NCBI RefSeq assembly: GCF_040581485.1
Contig: NC_090133.1
Location: 25,818,139 to 25,882,138, forward strand
From: Linepithema humile
Lineage: Eukaryota; Arthropoda; Insecta; Hymenoptera; Formicidae
Reading direction: 5' to 3'
Length of the DNA: 64,000 nucleotides
Shown here: positions 49,501 to 62,100 of the stretch, piece after piece
Layout: the number at the start of each line of letters is the position of its first letter
How positions within the stretch are numbered: position 1 is the first letter of the stretch
Position numbers and translations under genes: made by a program
Notes under the pieces: generated by a model
Database searches by the model: none
Seen by the model: the letters and a program-made list of their open reading frames with translations, nothing else
What the model was told of the DNA's origin: nothing

Positions 49501-52272
49501 ACGTCATCAGCGAGTTTCATGTTCTTCGTGTGGATTCGCAAAATCTCCAATCGGCCAGTGGCATCCGGTATACCAATGTCAATCTCTCTGTCGAAACGTC
49601 CAAATCGGCGCAATGCTCCGTCGATACTGTTCGGCCGATTGGTGGCAGCCATTACAATCACATGGGAACTCTGCTTCATACCGTCCATTAATGTTAATAG
49701 TTGCGACACTATACGTCTTTCAACTTCACCGTGCGTCTAAAATTACGAAGAAATTTTATGAATTTAAACTGCGAATTATTTTTTTTAAGTGTGAACCACA
49801 AAAAATGTTAAGCTCGACGAACCTTTTCACGTTTTGGCGCAATAGCATCGAGTTCATCGATGAATATAATGGCCGGAGAATTTTTCTCAGCCTCCTCGAA
49901 TGCCTTCCGCAAGTTGCTCTCAGATTCACCAGCCAACTTGCTCATAATTTCAGGACCTAAACGAGAGAAGGTATGAAAATTTTAAGCTTTCTAGCTTTTT
50001 ATTCTGTATTATTTTGGTGGTCAATCAAGTTGCATACCGTTTATAAGGAAGAAAAAGGCTCCGGTTTCATTCGCCACAGCACGAGCAATGAGAGTCTTTC
50101 CTGTTCCCGGCGGCCCGTACAACAATATGCCGCGTGGCGGCTTAACGCCGATAGCTTTGAACAGAGATGGATGACGCAGAGGCAACTCCACCATCTCCTT
50201 GATCTGTGCCAATTGCTTACGGACGCCACCGATATCGTCGTAACCTACAGCATTCAACGCTTCCTCTTCCTCCTGTAAACAGATACTTTTCGTTTTCCAC
50301 ATCGATATTGAAGGTATTAAAAGCATCGAATAGTTTTCTGACCTCTCGTTTAATCGGATCACCTTCACAATGTATTACTGTGTCAGGTGCTACAATGCAG
50401 AACGGTCCTGGATCAGTTTCCACCACTTTGAATTCCACGGCTCGCATTCCTCCTCGGACAATAAAATTGTCATCTTTATGAATGGGGCGATATGCTTCCA
50501 GGAAGTATGGCTTCAAATATACTTCAAACAGATTTCTATGGAATAAAAAACGAAAAAGATTAGTATTATATATCAAAAGTACAAAATTTAATTTTATAAA
50601 AAATAATATAAATTTTAATTTTGCTTCAATTATATTATTTCAAATTGATTATTCATGAAGATAATATATACTCATGAATATAACATGTAAAAAATAAGGA
50701 AACATATTATTATTAATAAATGTACCCAGTAAGACCGTCAACGGTGTCATCCATAGGCAATACATGTATACGTTTTCCATATTTGACCTCGGGACACGCT
50801 TGTACAGACACGACATCACTCAGACGTACGCGTAAGTTATTTCTGACGACACGATTCATACGAATCTTTTCATCTGGACAGGTGTCATCCGAAAGAACGA
50901 TACACACTGTCTCTTTGCGCCTCTTGCCCTTCAGCAGTACAGTATCTCCGCGAAACAATTGCAGTTCGTCCATCTTTGCTTGAGAAAGCGCTACTACAGA
51001 ATTGTCATCTGCGATAGCTTCATCGACCAGCAATCTATTAGGCCTATCCTTCTTACGAAGGATAGCGGTCGCCAAATCTTCTCCACTAAAATGAGAAACA
51101 TTATGTATCAAATACAAATTTTTATTTCATAAGCATAGTAATACATCCTCTGTATAAAAATTAATTTATATTGAAAATTTTATTACTAGACAAAGAATGC
51201 ATTGCAATTACAAAAATGATTATTGTAGTAGGATGTAGGATGGGTCAAAAATAATAAGAAAATTTGATTTCTTGTAGGAAAACATCAAGAAAAGATCAAA
51301 TTTTTTAATCAGAATATTTATTTTTGAACACCAAACAACTTGGAAATTTATTCTATTAGACAAAACAGCTTCAGAATTGTCATTAATAATGCATAGAAAA
51401 AATACACAAATAATATAGAATATATTATAATATTAATAATATATCATATTATAATATAGAATATAGAATATATTATAATAATATAGAATATAGAATATAT
51501 TATAATAATATAGAATATAAAATATATTATAATTTTATTATAATATTCGTAAGTAAATCTCTTTTAAACAGATTTTTTATTTTAATGTGACAAAATAGTA
51601 TTAAATATGTATATTATAAATTTATATATATTGCATAATACATATGTTATATTTCTTTTGTACGAATTTATAGTAGATTCTTAATCTCTTTAAATAATCA
51701 AAAAATGATGACACATAACAAATAATATGTGAAATATCCAACAATCATCTTATTTTTAAATTCCTGATGCATAATACATGACTGTTATAAGAAAAAAAAT
51801 TTTTTTTTCTATTCGTATACATAGTAATTTTTATATCGAATTGATATGATATTCGGTACGGCCGTATCATTGGTACCACGTATACGGTGATGAAATTGAC
51901 GCGTCGTTAACATTTCTCTTTCCTGTCATGTTTGGCTCGCACACAGCCATGATCGGGCGACATACGAAAATTGATGAGCGCGATTCGCATCAGCGGCGAA
52001 CCGCAATTCGAGGTATCGCGAATCAACGGCGAAAATCCGCGCTTTATCGCATAATATCGTGACATCGCTCGTCGAAACGGGCATAGATATTCGTGAAAAC
52101 AAAGCGTCCCGTCGACATGATGACATCGTGAAATTGAGAGTCGCCTCGACTGTCGCTGACTTTATCTACACACACGCTCGACGGATATTACGAGCGCGAG
52201 GAAGATCAACGATGAAAATCACCGTAGGTAGGCCGCCGTCGCGCATTTCTCTTACCTCTTCGGATCACTCAT
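46545..52272 (-). CDS. TER94: Transitional endoplasmic reticulum ATPase (VCP/p97/Cdc48)
   Basis: Hexameric AAA+ segregase that extracts ubiquitinated proteins in ERAD, autophagy and membrane fusion. Thirteen coding exons: 52272-52256, 51085-50726, 50535-50343, 50272-50038, 49956-49823, 49736-49488, 49411-49247, 49169-49047, 48957-48745, 48675-48367, 48199-48038, 46963-46809 and 46635-46545. They total 801 aa, the same length as Drosophila TER94. The first exon encodes only MSDPK plus two bases. Domain N is followed by D1 with Walker A GPPGTGKT (about 243-250) and Walker B IIFIDELDA (D302, E303). D2 has Walker A GPPGCGKT (about 516-523) and Walker B LFFDELDS (D575, E576). The C-terminus ends DDDLYS, the conserved cofactor-binding tail (DDDLYG in human). 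All catalytic motifs are intact. Head to head with LEPROT. Confidence 0.98.
47217..47786. repeat. Intronic inverted repeat in TER94
   Basis: Arms of about 125 bases (47217-47339 and 47661-47786) are reverse complements. Shared blocks include TTGTGTGTATTG, CGGTCAACAGATTTGA and TTCGTTTAAC. They flank about 320 bases that contain a tandem repeat. Both arms have open frames that give similar peptides (both contain RSTDLxLF), but only because they are copies. It may be a non-autonomous transposon remnant. Confidence 0.8.
47485..47537. repeat. GAATCGATGAAAA-type tandem repeat
   Basis: Three copies of a 16-17-base purine-rich unit starting GAATCGATGAAAA, between the arms of the TER94 intronic inverted repeat. 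Confidence 0.85.
51412..51545. repeat. AT-rich minisatellite in TER94 intron 1
   Basis: Several tandem copies of a unit resembling TATAATAATATAGAATATAG, composed only of A, T and occasional G. It lies within the 1.17-kb first coding intron of TER94. Confidence 0.85.
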
Positions 52273-52968
52273 CGTTCGACTTTCGGTTTTCTCCACGCAA
52301 AAGGATGCACACGATGCACAATCTCTGTCCGGTACACGCACAGATCTGTACAAGCTGCCGACGGACGCGAAGCAGCTAACGCAATGAAAAACTGTATGGT
52401 GGCTCACACTCGCTTCTACCGTTGCTAAATCATAGAGTAAAGGCGTGTTCACGTGCACTGCAATTTGTAGCTCTTGAATGCGAGCACATGACACGTGTTC
52501 ACGCCATAACGTTAACAAAGTTCCTAGAAAACATATTTTTTTATTGGATACTTATCGCGCAGTGTGAATATTTCATAAGAATCTGTCCAGCAAATTTACA
52601 TAACTTTTTGTTGTATATGCATGAGAAAATTAAACTAATCACACAAATTTTAATTTCTAATTTCAATTTTCTTATGCGTTATACAATCGCAAAGTTGTCT
52701 GAATATATCTTAAAGGATGACGCATACTCAATCAGTCTACCACTATTTCAGAGCCAATACATACGTGATCAGAACCGATTGGTCGCTTAAAGTTCTTTAT
52801 AAAGTGTATTTCACTCTAAGCGCGAAAAGTGCAACAATTCGATTTTATGTCTGATTCTCAATCTTTCTCGTAACAGTGCACAGAGCTTTAGAAAATTTAC
52901 GTCACGCGTAATCTACGTAGACCGGAGTAGAGTTCAATAAATATACAAACTTGTCAGATCGATCCGCA
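52273..52968. promoter_or_regulatory. Divergent promoter between TER94 and LEPROT
   Basis: About 700 bases separate the two start codons. The TER94-proximal half is GC-richer and probably its 5' UTR and promoter. No perfect E-box core motif was found here, unlike two of the other divergent promoters in this window. Confidence 0.5.
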
Positions 52969-54291
52969 ATGGCTGGAATTAAAGGTTGTTCGGCGTATTC
53001 TTAGTCATCTAATACGCGAATTCTTAATCGCTATCGCGCGAATTCTCGCTAAATGTCATCACTGTGCAAACTGCGCGAAAAATGCATAATCAACTATCAA
53101 AACATAACCTTGTTGTCTCGTTGTTGTTATCGTTATTTGACACTTACAAGCATGACATCACTGCTCTTAAATCTCGCAATTTAATTTAAGAACAACGTAC
53201 ACTTTTCTCGCATTGCTCGGGGGAGAAAGTTAATCATGATTTCTTTAAAATGACTTTTTGCAGCTTTTTCTAATTTCGTTAAATGAGAACTATAGTTTAG
53301 GAAAATTTTTTGCTATGCAACTATGTATAATGTTATCTATAGTACTTACACTTATAAATTTGTTACTTGTTTTAAAAGGACGATCGTTTATTGTTATACA
53401 ATATACTTATGGTCTCAAACATATGAAATTCAAAATTCTACTGATTATATTTCTTAAATTATACATTTTGAGATCTAACTGCATTTAATCTTGTTTAATA
53501 TAACATACAGATATTGATTGTGTTTTTTTTTTGTTTCATGTCATCTTTTCTGCATGGTTATTCTCAATACAGCGTAAGTATTGTTGTAAGCAAGTAATTA
53601 CTATAGAATATTTCTTAAAATTTGTCTTTACTTTTATAAAATATAATTATATAATAATAGAAACATATGATTATTACAGACTGGTCCTGCTAGCATTTGC
53701 TGGTTCTATTGGAATGACATTTGTCATTCTTGGCTGTGCATTACCAATATATAAGTAAGTACATTTTTTCATTTAATTAATGTTAAATATATGCATTTTC
53801 CTGTAATGCAAAATTTACTACAACCTATCTAATTTTTAGGGTATGGTGGCCATTTTTTGTTGTACTGTTCTACATATTGGCACCTATTCCAACCATAATA
53901 GCACGCCGATACACAGATGACTCGGGAAGCACCAGTAATCCATGTTTAGAGTTGGCAATATTTATCACTATGGGATTTGTAGTATCATCCTTCGCTCTTC
54001 CGATTGTATTAGCACGATCACCAGTGGATCAGCCAGTGGTATGTTATTGTTCACATACATATCTTGATACAGAATATTGTAAGAGTGTTGCATTATGATA
54101 ATTTAAAATAATATATTGGTAATAAAATTGGTGCTTTAGTTTTATTCAGCTAAAGCATAAAGCCTATCTATTTATAGATACAATGGGGAGCTTGCTATTT
54201 GACATTAGCAGGTAATGTTGTTGTGTACTCAACTCTAGTCGGATTTTTCATAACTTTTGATCAAGATGACACTGATTACAACATGTGGTGA
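52969..54291 (+). CDS. LEPROT: Leptin receptor overlapping transcript-like protein (Vps55 family)
   Basis: Small four-helix membrane protein of endosomes that controls sorting of receptors to the lysosome. Clear exons: 53680-53754, 53840-54038 and 54178-54291. They encode LVLLAFAGSIGMTFVILGCALPIY, WWPFFVVLFYILAPIPTIIARR, ELAIFITMGFVVSSFALPIVLAR, WGACYLTLAGNVVVYSTL and a tail ending DYNMW. The first exon is probably 52969-52984 (MAGIK plus one base), identical to the human MAGIK start. However, the acceptor before 53680 leaves the wrong phase. Using an acceptor at 53659-53660 instead restores the frame and inserts ETYDYYR (140 aa in all; human LEPROTL1 131). Either that upstream acceptor is real, another exon exists, or one base is missing in the assembly. 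Exons 2-4 are firm; the first junction is uncertain. Confidence 0.88.
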
Positions 54292-55659
54292 AGCACAGCT
54301 AATTGTACTTATCCATCATGAAAAAACGTAAGTAATATGCAAAATTTAATTTGAAAATGTCCAAAATCAATGTGTGTGATAAGTTGTGACATTATTTTTT
54401 TAAATGTCACCTGCAGTTAATAAAAAATTTTATAAATCAAATAATTTAGTGAATATTATGCTTGTGATCTCATGCCATAATGTATGAAATTATTTTAGGT
54501 TTTTTATGAGATTAAAAGAACAACTCATACGGTGCATTGACTGAACAGCTGTGCATTGATTCTAAATTGCTATAAACTTATTGTACACGGTTTACATAAT
54601 ATAAACCTTAATATGGATACCCTTTATTGATGCAAGAAAAAAATAGTACTATAGTGCACTAACGATAGAATGTATCAATGATACTATACTATTTGTTGGG
54701 TGATCAAACGTCGAATTTCACACGTGCTACAAAGCTGCAAAGAAAAAAGCACTTGTAGCTTAATTTGGATTTTTCGTATGAGAGTATTTAGGGCAGCCTG
54801 AAGCGCAGCAATGTAAGGGTGACGTTGAAAATATTTTTTATTTAATCTAAGTCTTTCGTAATAATAATAATGATAATAAAACTACAATTTATTACTGTAG
54901 TTTATCCTATCCAGTCATTCCTGAAAACTAATAAATATTCCTGAAATTATGAAGATCAACCTATGTTAGGAATTATATTTTTAATTTACATTATTTATGC
55001 TTAATAATCGTAATTATGGCTTTGAAATAATTAATTGTAACGTTTTATTTGTTCACAATTGCCTATATTTTTTCTAAATAAGTTGGTATTTTAAATAAAT
55101 TTAATATGCCGCCAATTCTGCCGATTGGCTGCGTTGGCCAAGCAACAGTGCACTACGCCCTCTCGTATTTTTAGATCGAATCATTTCTTGTCAAAATGAA
55201 ATGAAACGTATAGGTGTATAATTTTATTATATGCATTGTTATGTCGAAAATTTAATTTTATGAAATACATTTTTTGAAAGAAAGTTTGTCATACGCAAAT
55301 CTTTTTTTACGCTAGATCAATATACTTTATCTAGTCACTTTATCTATCAGTTTTTAATATCTCTATCAAGTCACATTAGAGATACAGATAGATTACATTG
55401 TGATATTGCGATATAGAAAACTATATGTTTATAAAGCTTATATTTAATGTTTTTATCTTTATTACTCACATGGAGACCAATATTGATCGATAATTGTTCT
55501 TTGTTGACGGATGATAATATTTTAGCTAATACATTAAATATAAGTGAGTATGTTTAATACAAGTAAAATTGTGAATGATATTTTCTGTCATTTAATGCAC
55601 TTATCAAATTTTATTCTTTAAAAAAAACTAGCTCAAGTTAACATCACATTAACATCAAG
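54292..55659. other. Intergenic spacer between LEPROT and TMC
   Basis: About 1.4 kb of AT-rich sequence, holding the LEPROT 3' UTR and the TMC promoter. AACAGCTGTG near 54544 is one base off the E-box core motif. No coding exon seen. Confidence 0.6.
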
Positions 55660-58510
55660 ATGTCTTCCGCAATTCAAGAAGAATCTTCTGATCGAACTGT
55701 TCAAATGCAACAGCTATTGCCAATGAGATTTGCAAGTAAGCATATTTCTAAATATGTCATTCTCTAAATTCTCACAGAATCATTGATACAGATAAATATA
55801 AAGTAGAATATTACATTTTCAGGGGAGAGTGAAAAGTACAATGTGACACATGATTTAAATGCCATTATTCCGTATACTACTTTAAGAATGCGCAATATTA
55901 CTGAGTTGTCACAAGAGGAATGTGCTAATGCAATTGCCAATCACCTGCAATCAAGTAACAAATTTATGCATGACGATCCTGCAGCAGAAAAATTTAGAAT
56001 AGAAACTTTAAAAGCAATACCACAGTGTCTTACCATAAAAAGATTTGTCAAGTCGCAGCTGCTAGCAACTGTTAATCTAAAGACAAAGAAAAAATCAATT
56101 AGCTATTGGAAGTGGTTTAAATATAACATTATTTTAAAACTTATAAAGGTAAGGAAATGTTGATTTTGAAGTCATTCTTTTTACATTTTACTGTAAAACT
56201 AATGAGCTTAAAAATAATACAGATTCGAGTAGCAATGGAGAACTTTTTATTGACTATGAAACATTTAATGTGGTATCAAACAATAAAAGCCATTGAGAGT
56301 CACAGCGGAAGCGGTGTGGCGACATACTTTAAATTCCTAAGATGGTTACTCTTTCTAAATATATTTTCCTGCATTTTAAGGTATATAAATTTTATTTTAA
56401 ACTACACTTTGAAATTCACAATACAAATATATATATTGACGAAAATTTTGATTTAAAGTTTTCTAAATATAATTTTGACTGGTGAAGAATAGATTACTAA
56501 TATAAAGATACTTTACTCAAATTACCGTATTAAATGACATTTTATGTTGATTTTATGTTACAAATGTGTTATGTTTGCAGTATATCTTTTATTGTAATTC
56601 CGCAATCATTGGACCAAATATACATACCAGGTGATATTCAAGCATTAGATTTTTTAACAGGCAGTGTAAGTATTCATTGTTATATTATAAGCAGCATGTT
56701 TTATAAGTAATATGATGCACACATCACAATATTTTAATTTGCAGGGCTTTTTTTCCAACACAATAATGTATTATGGTTTTTATTCCAATGACACAATAGA
56801 GATATCATTTGGAACCAAATATAGCATTCCGTTTGCCTATTTGTTAACGCTGCTTTTTTGCTACATAGTTACTTTTATCGTACTCTCCGTCAAGTACGTG
56901 ATAAAATTAAATCATTGAACACTGAATATTAGATGGCAGATATTTCTTCAACGTTTAATAATAACAATACATTATTTTTCAGCGTTATATCTTCTTATAG
57001 AAACTCTTATGTCGAGATACGTGGAAATGTGCATGATTTATACACTAACAAGATATTTTGTGGCTGGGACTTCAGTATATCTTCGTCAAAAATTGCTGCC
57101 TTGCAATCGGCATCTATTTACAAAGAACTAGAAGAGCTATTAGCAGAAACAAGACAACAGACGCATCAGCATTGGTTCGCTAAGTGTTCGTTATTGATAA
57201 TGCAACTTGGTGTGGCAGCTATTGTTGTATTTATGATTTGCGGCGCTGGTGGTCTCATTTGGACGCTGTTAGGTCATCACGATCTAGAAGCACCTGGAAC
57301 TATCTCCGTAATGATCGTACCGACTGTCATTACTGCTATCATACATATTTTTCCCGCAATTATTTCGTATTTGGTAAGTATCTCTTTTTTTTTACTGTAA
57401 TAATCGCACGTTCTGATAGAAAATAATTGATTAACATTTTTTTTTGCCAGGCATTGCTAGAACGCTACAACAACAAACGCACGGAACTCTACATGACAGT
57501 GGTCAGAAATCACGCGGTTGCCGCGACGATAATCGGCACATTATTTGCTTTCTGGATAATCAAGAGCACATCGCATTGCTGGCAAACGGATTTGGGAGAA
57601 GAGATCTATCGACTAATTGTACTGGACTTCATCGCTTCCGTGTTTGGAGCGTGTTTGCAATTTGCACGCCTCACGCTGCACAAAAGATTTTTGATGAAAC
57701 TCGGCAGGCTGCAATTTGATATCGCTCGCGGTACATTGAACCTAATATACAATCAGACGCTCTTTTGGATGGGCTTCTACTTCAGCCCACTAATGTCCCT
57801 TATAATTGTGATAAAGCTGATTTTCACGTTCTACGTGAAGAAGTACGAGCTGCAGAAATGCTATCCGCGATCATCGCAGCCTTGGCGAGCGGCGCAAACA
57901 GAAACGCTGTTCCTGGCTCTCGCGTTTCTCGGCATGATCGGTGTGTTGCTCACAATAGGCTACATCATCACGAACGTGGAAAGTGATGACTGCGGGCCCT
58001 TCCAAAACTATTCTCACACTTGGGACTTTATTGTCGATGAAATGTTATCGTTAAGGAGAGATAGCGCATTTTGGAGTTTTGTTTCGGAACTTACGAGGCC
58101 GGCGACTGGCGCTGCCATATTGGTCGGCATGTGGTAAATATATTTTGCAATTATATATTATCGTGATATATAGATATATTTATTAATTGGGTATTTTTTG
58201 TTATTAAAGTATTGCAGTATACTGTTTGCGGGCGAAGGCGCAAGCGAGCAAAGAAGTACTGCAAATTTTATCGGACATGCTGCTACTGCAATCCCAAGAT
58301 AAGCAATTTCTTATGAAAAGTTTCACTAAATTTGCCAATGAACGTAAGCTACATTTATTATTAAATTATAAATATATTTATAGCATTTTTTTGAAGATTG
58401 AACATAATTTATTGTTTCTTTTTTTTTTATCAGATGCTCTTGCTGAAAATGAAGAGATTTTAATTCCCCGCCGACGTAATTTACCGTCGACCAGTTTCAA
58501 AGAAAGTTGA
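55660..58510 (+). CDS. Transmembrane channel-like (TMC) family protein
   Basis: Multi-pass membrane protein of the TMC family, related to the TMEM16 and OSCA fold, whose members include mechanotransduction channels. Nine exons: 55660-55735, 55823-56148, 56223-56380, 56581-56665, 56745-56893, 56983-57373, 57451-58133, 58210-58343 and 58434-58510, giving 692 aa with closing phases. The family signature CWQTDLGEEIYRL lies at about 438-450 (consensus CWE-T-x-G-x-E-x-Y-x-L). Many hydrophobic segments are visible, for example FLRWLLFLNIFSCIL, YLLTLLFCYIVTFIVLSV, LLIMQLGVAAIVVFMICG, TLFLALAFLGMIGVLLTIG and AAILVGMCIAVYCL. The length and short tails fit the TMC5/6/7/8 group better than TMC1-3, whose N-termini are long and charged. 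Assignment to a single subfamily is inference. Confidence 0.93.
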
Positions 58511-59118
58511 CCACAAATAATTATATGCGTTAGTTGACAATTTGGTGATAAGCAGCCAAAGCGCAGGTTAGAGATTGATATAAAGTTATATTTATGATTT
58601 ATAGATATTTCTAGTTTTTAATTATACTATTGTTTCCATGATTTGCCATAATTTGAACACTAAGACTGTCGTTCTAGAGTATAAATAATATATTTTTGAT
58701 ATAAGAACTCACAATTTATAAAAATATAATAGTTACTGTGTAACACTACATAGTCATGCGCAGTTAAAATAAAAAAATATGTATGTTAACAGACAATCTT
58801 TTATTATTCTAATATAAAGAATATTAAGAAAAAAATCTACAGTTTTATATCTTCTTCCGGTTGCTAATAATTCCCGTCGCTATAGTTACGTGATGTAAAT
58901 ATGTATAACACGTTGGATTTGTGCTAAGAATGACATTACTTTGTACTTGTTACTTGACAGCTCGGATCTATTAGGCGTGCAGACAAATAGGTCTACAGAG
59001 AATTGCATACATTTTTTAAAAGAAATAATATTGAACAATGATATACATGATAAAAAATATAGAATACATTTTTTTAGTAACTTTATACGATTAATACATT
59101 AATTTGAGTGATAGAGAT
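58511..59118. other. Short spacer between TMC and the dynein gene
   Basis: About 600 bases with the TMC 3' UTR and the dynein promoter or 5' UTR. AT-rich. There is an in-frame TAA upstream of the dynein ATG, which supports that start. Confidence 0.65.
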
Positions 59119-62100
59119 ATGGCTGAGGAAAAGAAAATATGCTTGGACAAGATAAATGTAACAGTAGCAAAACATACAGATTATCCATCGCCGGAAATAC
59201 CGGAAACATTATCATTTGCGAAGGAACAGAAGTTGATACAAGAATCTATTGATTCGTTGATAAAAACTATTCCGTACAAGCATTGGCGTAATTATGTGAA
59301 GCCCACCGACGATGTAAGCAGTACTTTTACACCTGGCGTGGACCATTATCGGGCCAGGACCTTGAAACCTGGACAATGGCGTCCTTTCGGTGCCGATGGT
59401 GTACTCACAAATCCTCCTCGCGTCTTCATTGAACAACACAACGAGGAAGTTAAACGAAGAGCTGCTGCTATGGCTGAGAAAGAACGCGATTCGTTGCCTG
59501 AAAATATAGTAAGTTTAAAGGATTTAGCGGACAGTACATGGCTGAGGAAGAAGAACGAGAAGGCAAAAGCCTTGAAGAGGAAAGAGTTGGAAAAAGTTAG
59601 AGCGACAAAGAGAAAACCAGATCGAGAGGTAATCAGAAATAAATGTAATTTATTTTTCTAAATTTCTCGAGCATTTTAAATAAAACAAATTAAATTTTTT
59701 TCAATTGATATTTTAATATTTTAATTTTTTTGTTGATATTTTTTTTTCAATTATATTTTTTTTTATTGTAGATCGTATGTTATGTCGAGGCAGAACTGCC
59801 GAAATCCATAGAAGAACAATTATACGAATTAATGGCGATGGTCGATAAAGAACAGAATCGATTAGTTAAACCCGAGGATATTGCCAAAATAGTTTATCTC
59901 CGAGATCATTGTATAAGCGATCATCATTTACAACCATATGATTATACTAATATTGAAGCAGCGAAGAGGCGTATCATTGGTAAATTGCAAGAACGCGAAG
60001 AGTAAGTACGTTTTGTTATATTTAATTATTCATTTTCATGCTACTTATTTTGAATAGTTTATTTGCAATGTGCATTGACGTCAATTTTAAATCATTTTCT
60101 GATTTACCTGAATATATTTGACAGAAAAAAAAGTATAAAAATGTTCGACATTTTACGGTCAATTTTCCGCAAAAATATGAGCTAAAATTGTATTTAGGTC
60201 AATTTTTTATTGAGAAAAATGTATAGATTGCTTTTCTTAAATATCTGTTACAGTTTCGAGAAGATAACGAAAAATTTGGAGCCGGAAATAATCAATGACT
60301 ATAAACAAAGTCTTCGAAGCGCGATAGTGAGTTACATTCTGATGGACTCCGATGAGTGTAAGCGTTTATCTATCGAGACGCTGCCTGTCGAACTTCCCAT
60401 TTTATGTATTCGCGCACCAGTACCTTGGCATCAGTCCAAGGTCACGGCGGGTCATTTCGTGCAGCACAATCTTTTCATCGGGAATGAGATATTGAGGGAC
60501 ATTCGCGATCTATGGTTTTCAAAGTAAGATTATATGATAATTTAATGAAGAACTTCTCTCTTCTGAAGTTTTTGTTTTGAAATGTTAATTAAAAGTATAC
60601 CTAAAATATTTTTGTATTGTAGTATATAGATTAAGAATCTTCTGCTTTAGATATTATCAAATGAGAATAATTCGCATGCAAGATTTCGGAACGTTTCCCA
60701 TTCCCGCTGCGGAAATCGAGCCGCGATTAAATAACCTGTGTAACGCCGCCACCAACGTACTCGTAAAAGAATGGCTGTCCGACGTGGCGGAGATCTTCTT
60801 CGAGAAGAAAGACGTCTGGTCGCAATATTTCGAGACACGGCCCAACGCGTCAACTGTGTTGATCGAGAAATATTTTCGCAGTGTCAATTCTCTCTTGTCG
60901 AAGCAACTGCGAATCATGATAATAAAGACACTGGAAGACGTGAGAGACTTCTTCATGCGGTATCGAGCTGGCAACGCGTTCGAAGGAGATTACAAGGATC
61001 TCATGTTTCTCGAGTAAGAGTTCATCATTCTTTTACTCGCGTACGTAAAGCGAAAATTTTTATCAGTCTGGTGATTTCAAATACAAGTACAAATCACATT
61101 GTAGAACTCCTTTCATAACAGTGAGAGTGGAACCGGAACTCGGCACGACGAAACTGTACTGCAAACCGAGCATCCTGGAATTACACACTATAATCTCGCG
61201 ATGTTTCAACAAGATCATTGCAGTGAGCACCATGATACCCAAGATTGAAGTCATCCTGTTTCCCGAATTGAAGGACGCGGGTTTCCTGTTTCACATCTTG
61301 CGATTAGAAGATTCGGTAATTGTGCATTGTAATGAGAAATCTTGTTTAATGTTCGATAAATTAACATATGTTTTTTTATCGCATTATGTAGGTATTGAAT
61401 ATAATTACTGACATATTGGACATCATCATTAAGCATATGCCTGGTCCCGAAAATTACCTCACATGCTATCAAAACTTATTGTATATTACGAGCGGTGTGG
61501 CTGAGAAAAAATTAGATAATTTCTTTAGGGTTGAACCGGCACCATTGCTGCGAGAATTTGAGCAGCAGATAAAAGCGTATGACGCTCTGCGAAAGGAGAT
61601 TTGTATGTTTCCATGTAAAGTAAGTTTTGGAAAAGAGCCCGTAATTCTTTACAATTAAATTATGAACATATTTTTTTACTATTTTTATATATTTGACATA
61701 ATATTATACAAAACGAATAATGTAGTTTATTTTAATTCAATTCGAAAAAATATTGTACTTAAAAAAAAAAAAAAAAACAAAGTTTTACATAATCTTCTCA
61801 TCGTAGATTCCGCTGAACATGATCGAGATCGATTGCAGCGTCGTGAACGACGCGATGAGAGAAATCCTGCACACGCTTCGCAGTAGAATATGCAATTTTT
61901 TCGCGGACGAGCTGCGAGCCAATAATCGCGGCCTGTGCTCAATCTTCGACGAGATAGCGGAGAACATCTCGAAGATGCCGGAAACGACGCAGGAGGTCGT
62001 CGAGCTGTACAACTATCTGTGCGAGAGCCGCGACACGACGATGTTCAATCTAAAAAGACGACTGTTTCGCTCGATCGAACTGATCTTGTTTCTGTTCAAT

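Noticed and set aside
49457..50480. Plus-strand open frames up to 167 codons
   Set aside because: Antisense shadows of TER94 exons that span introns.
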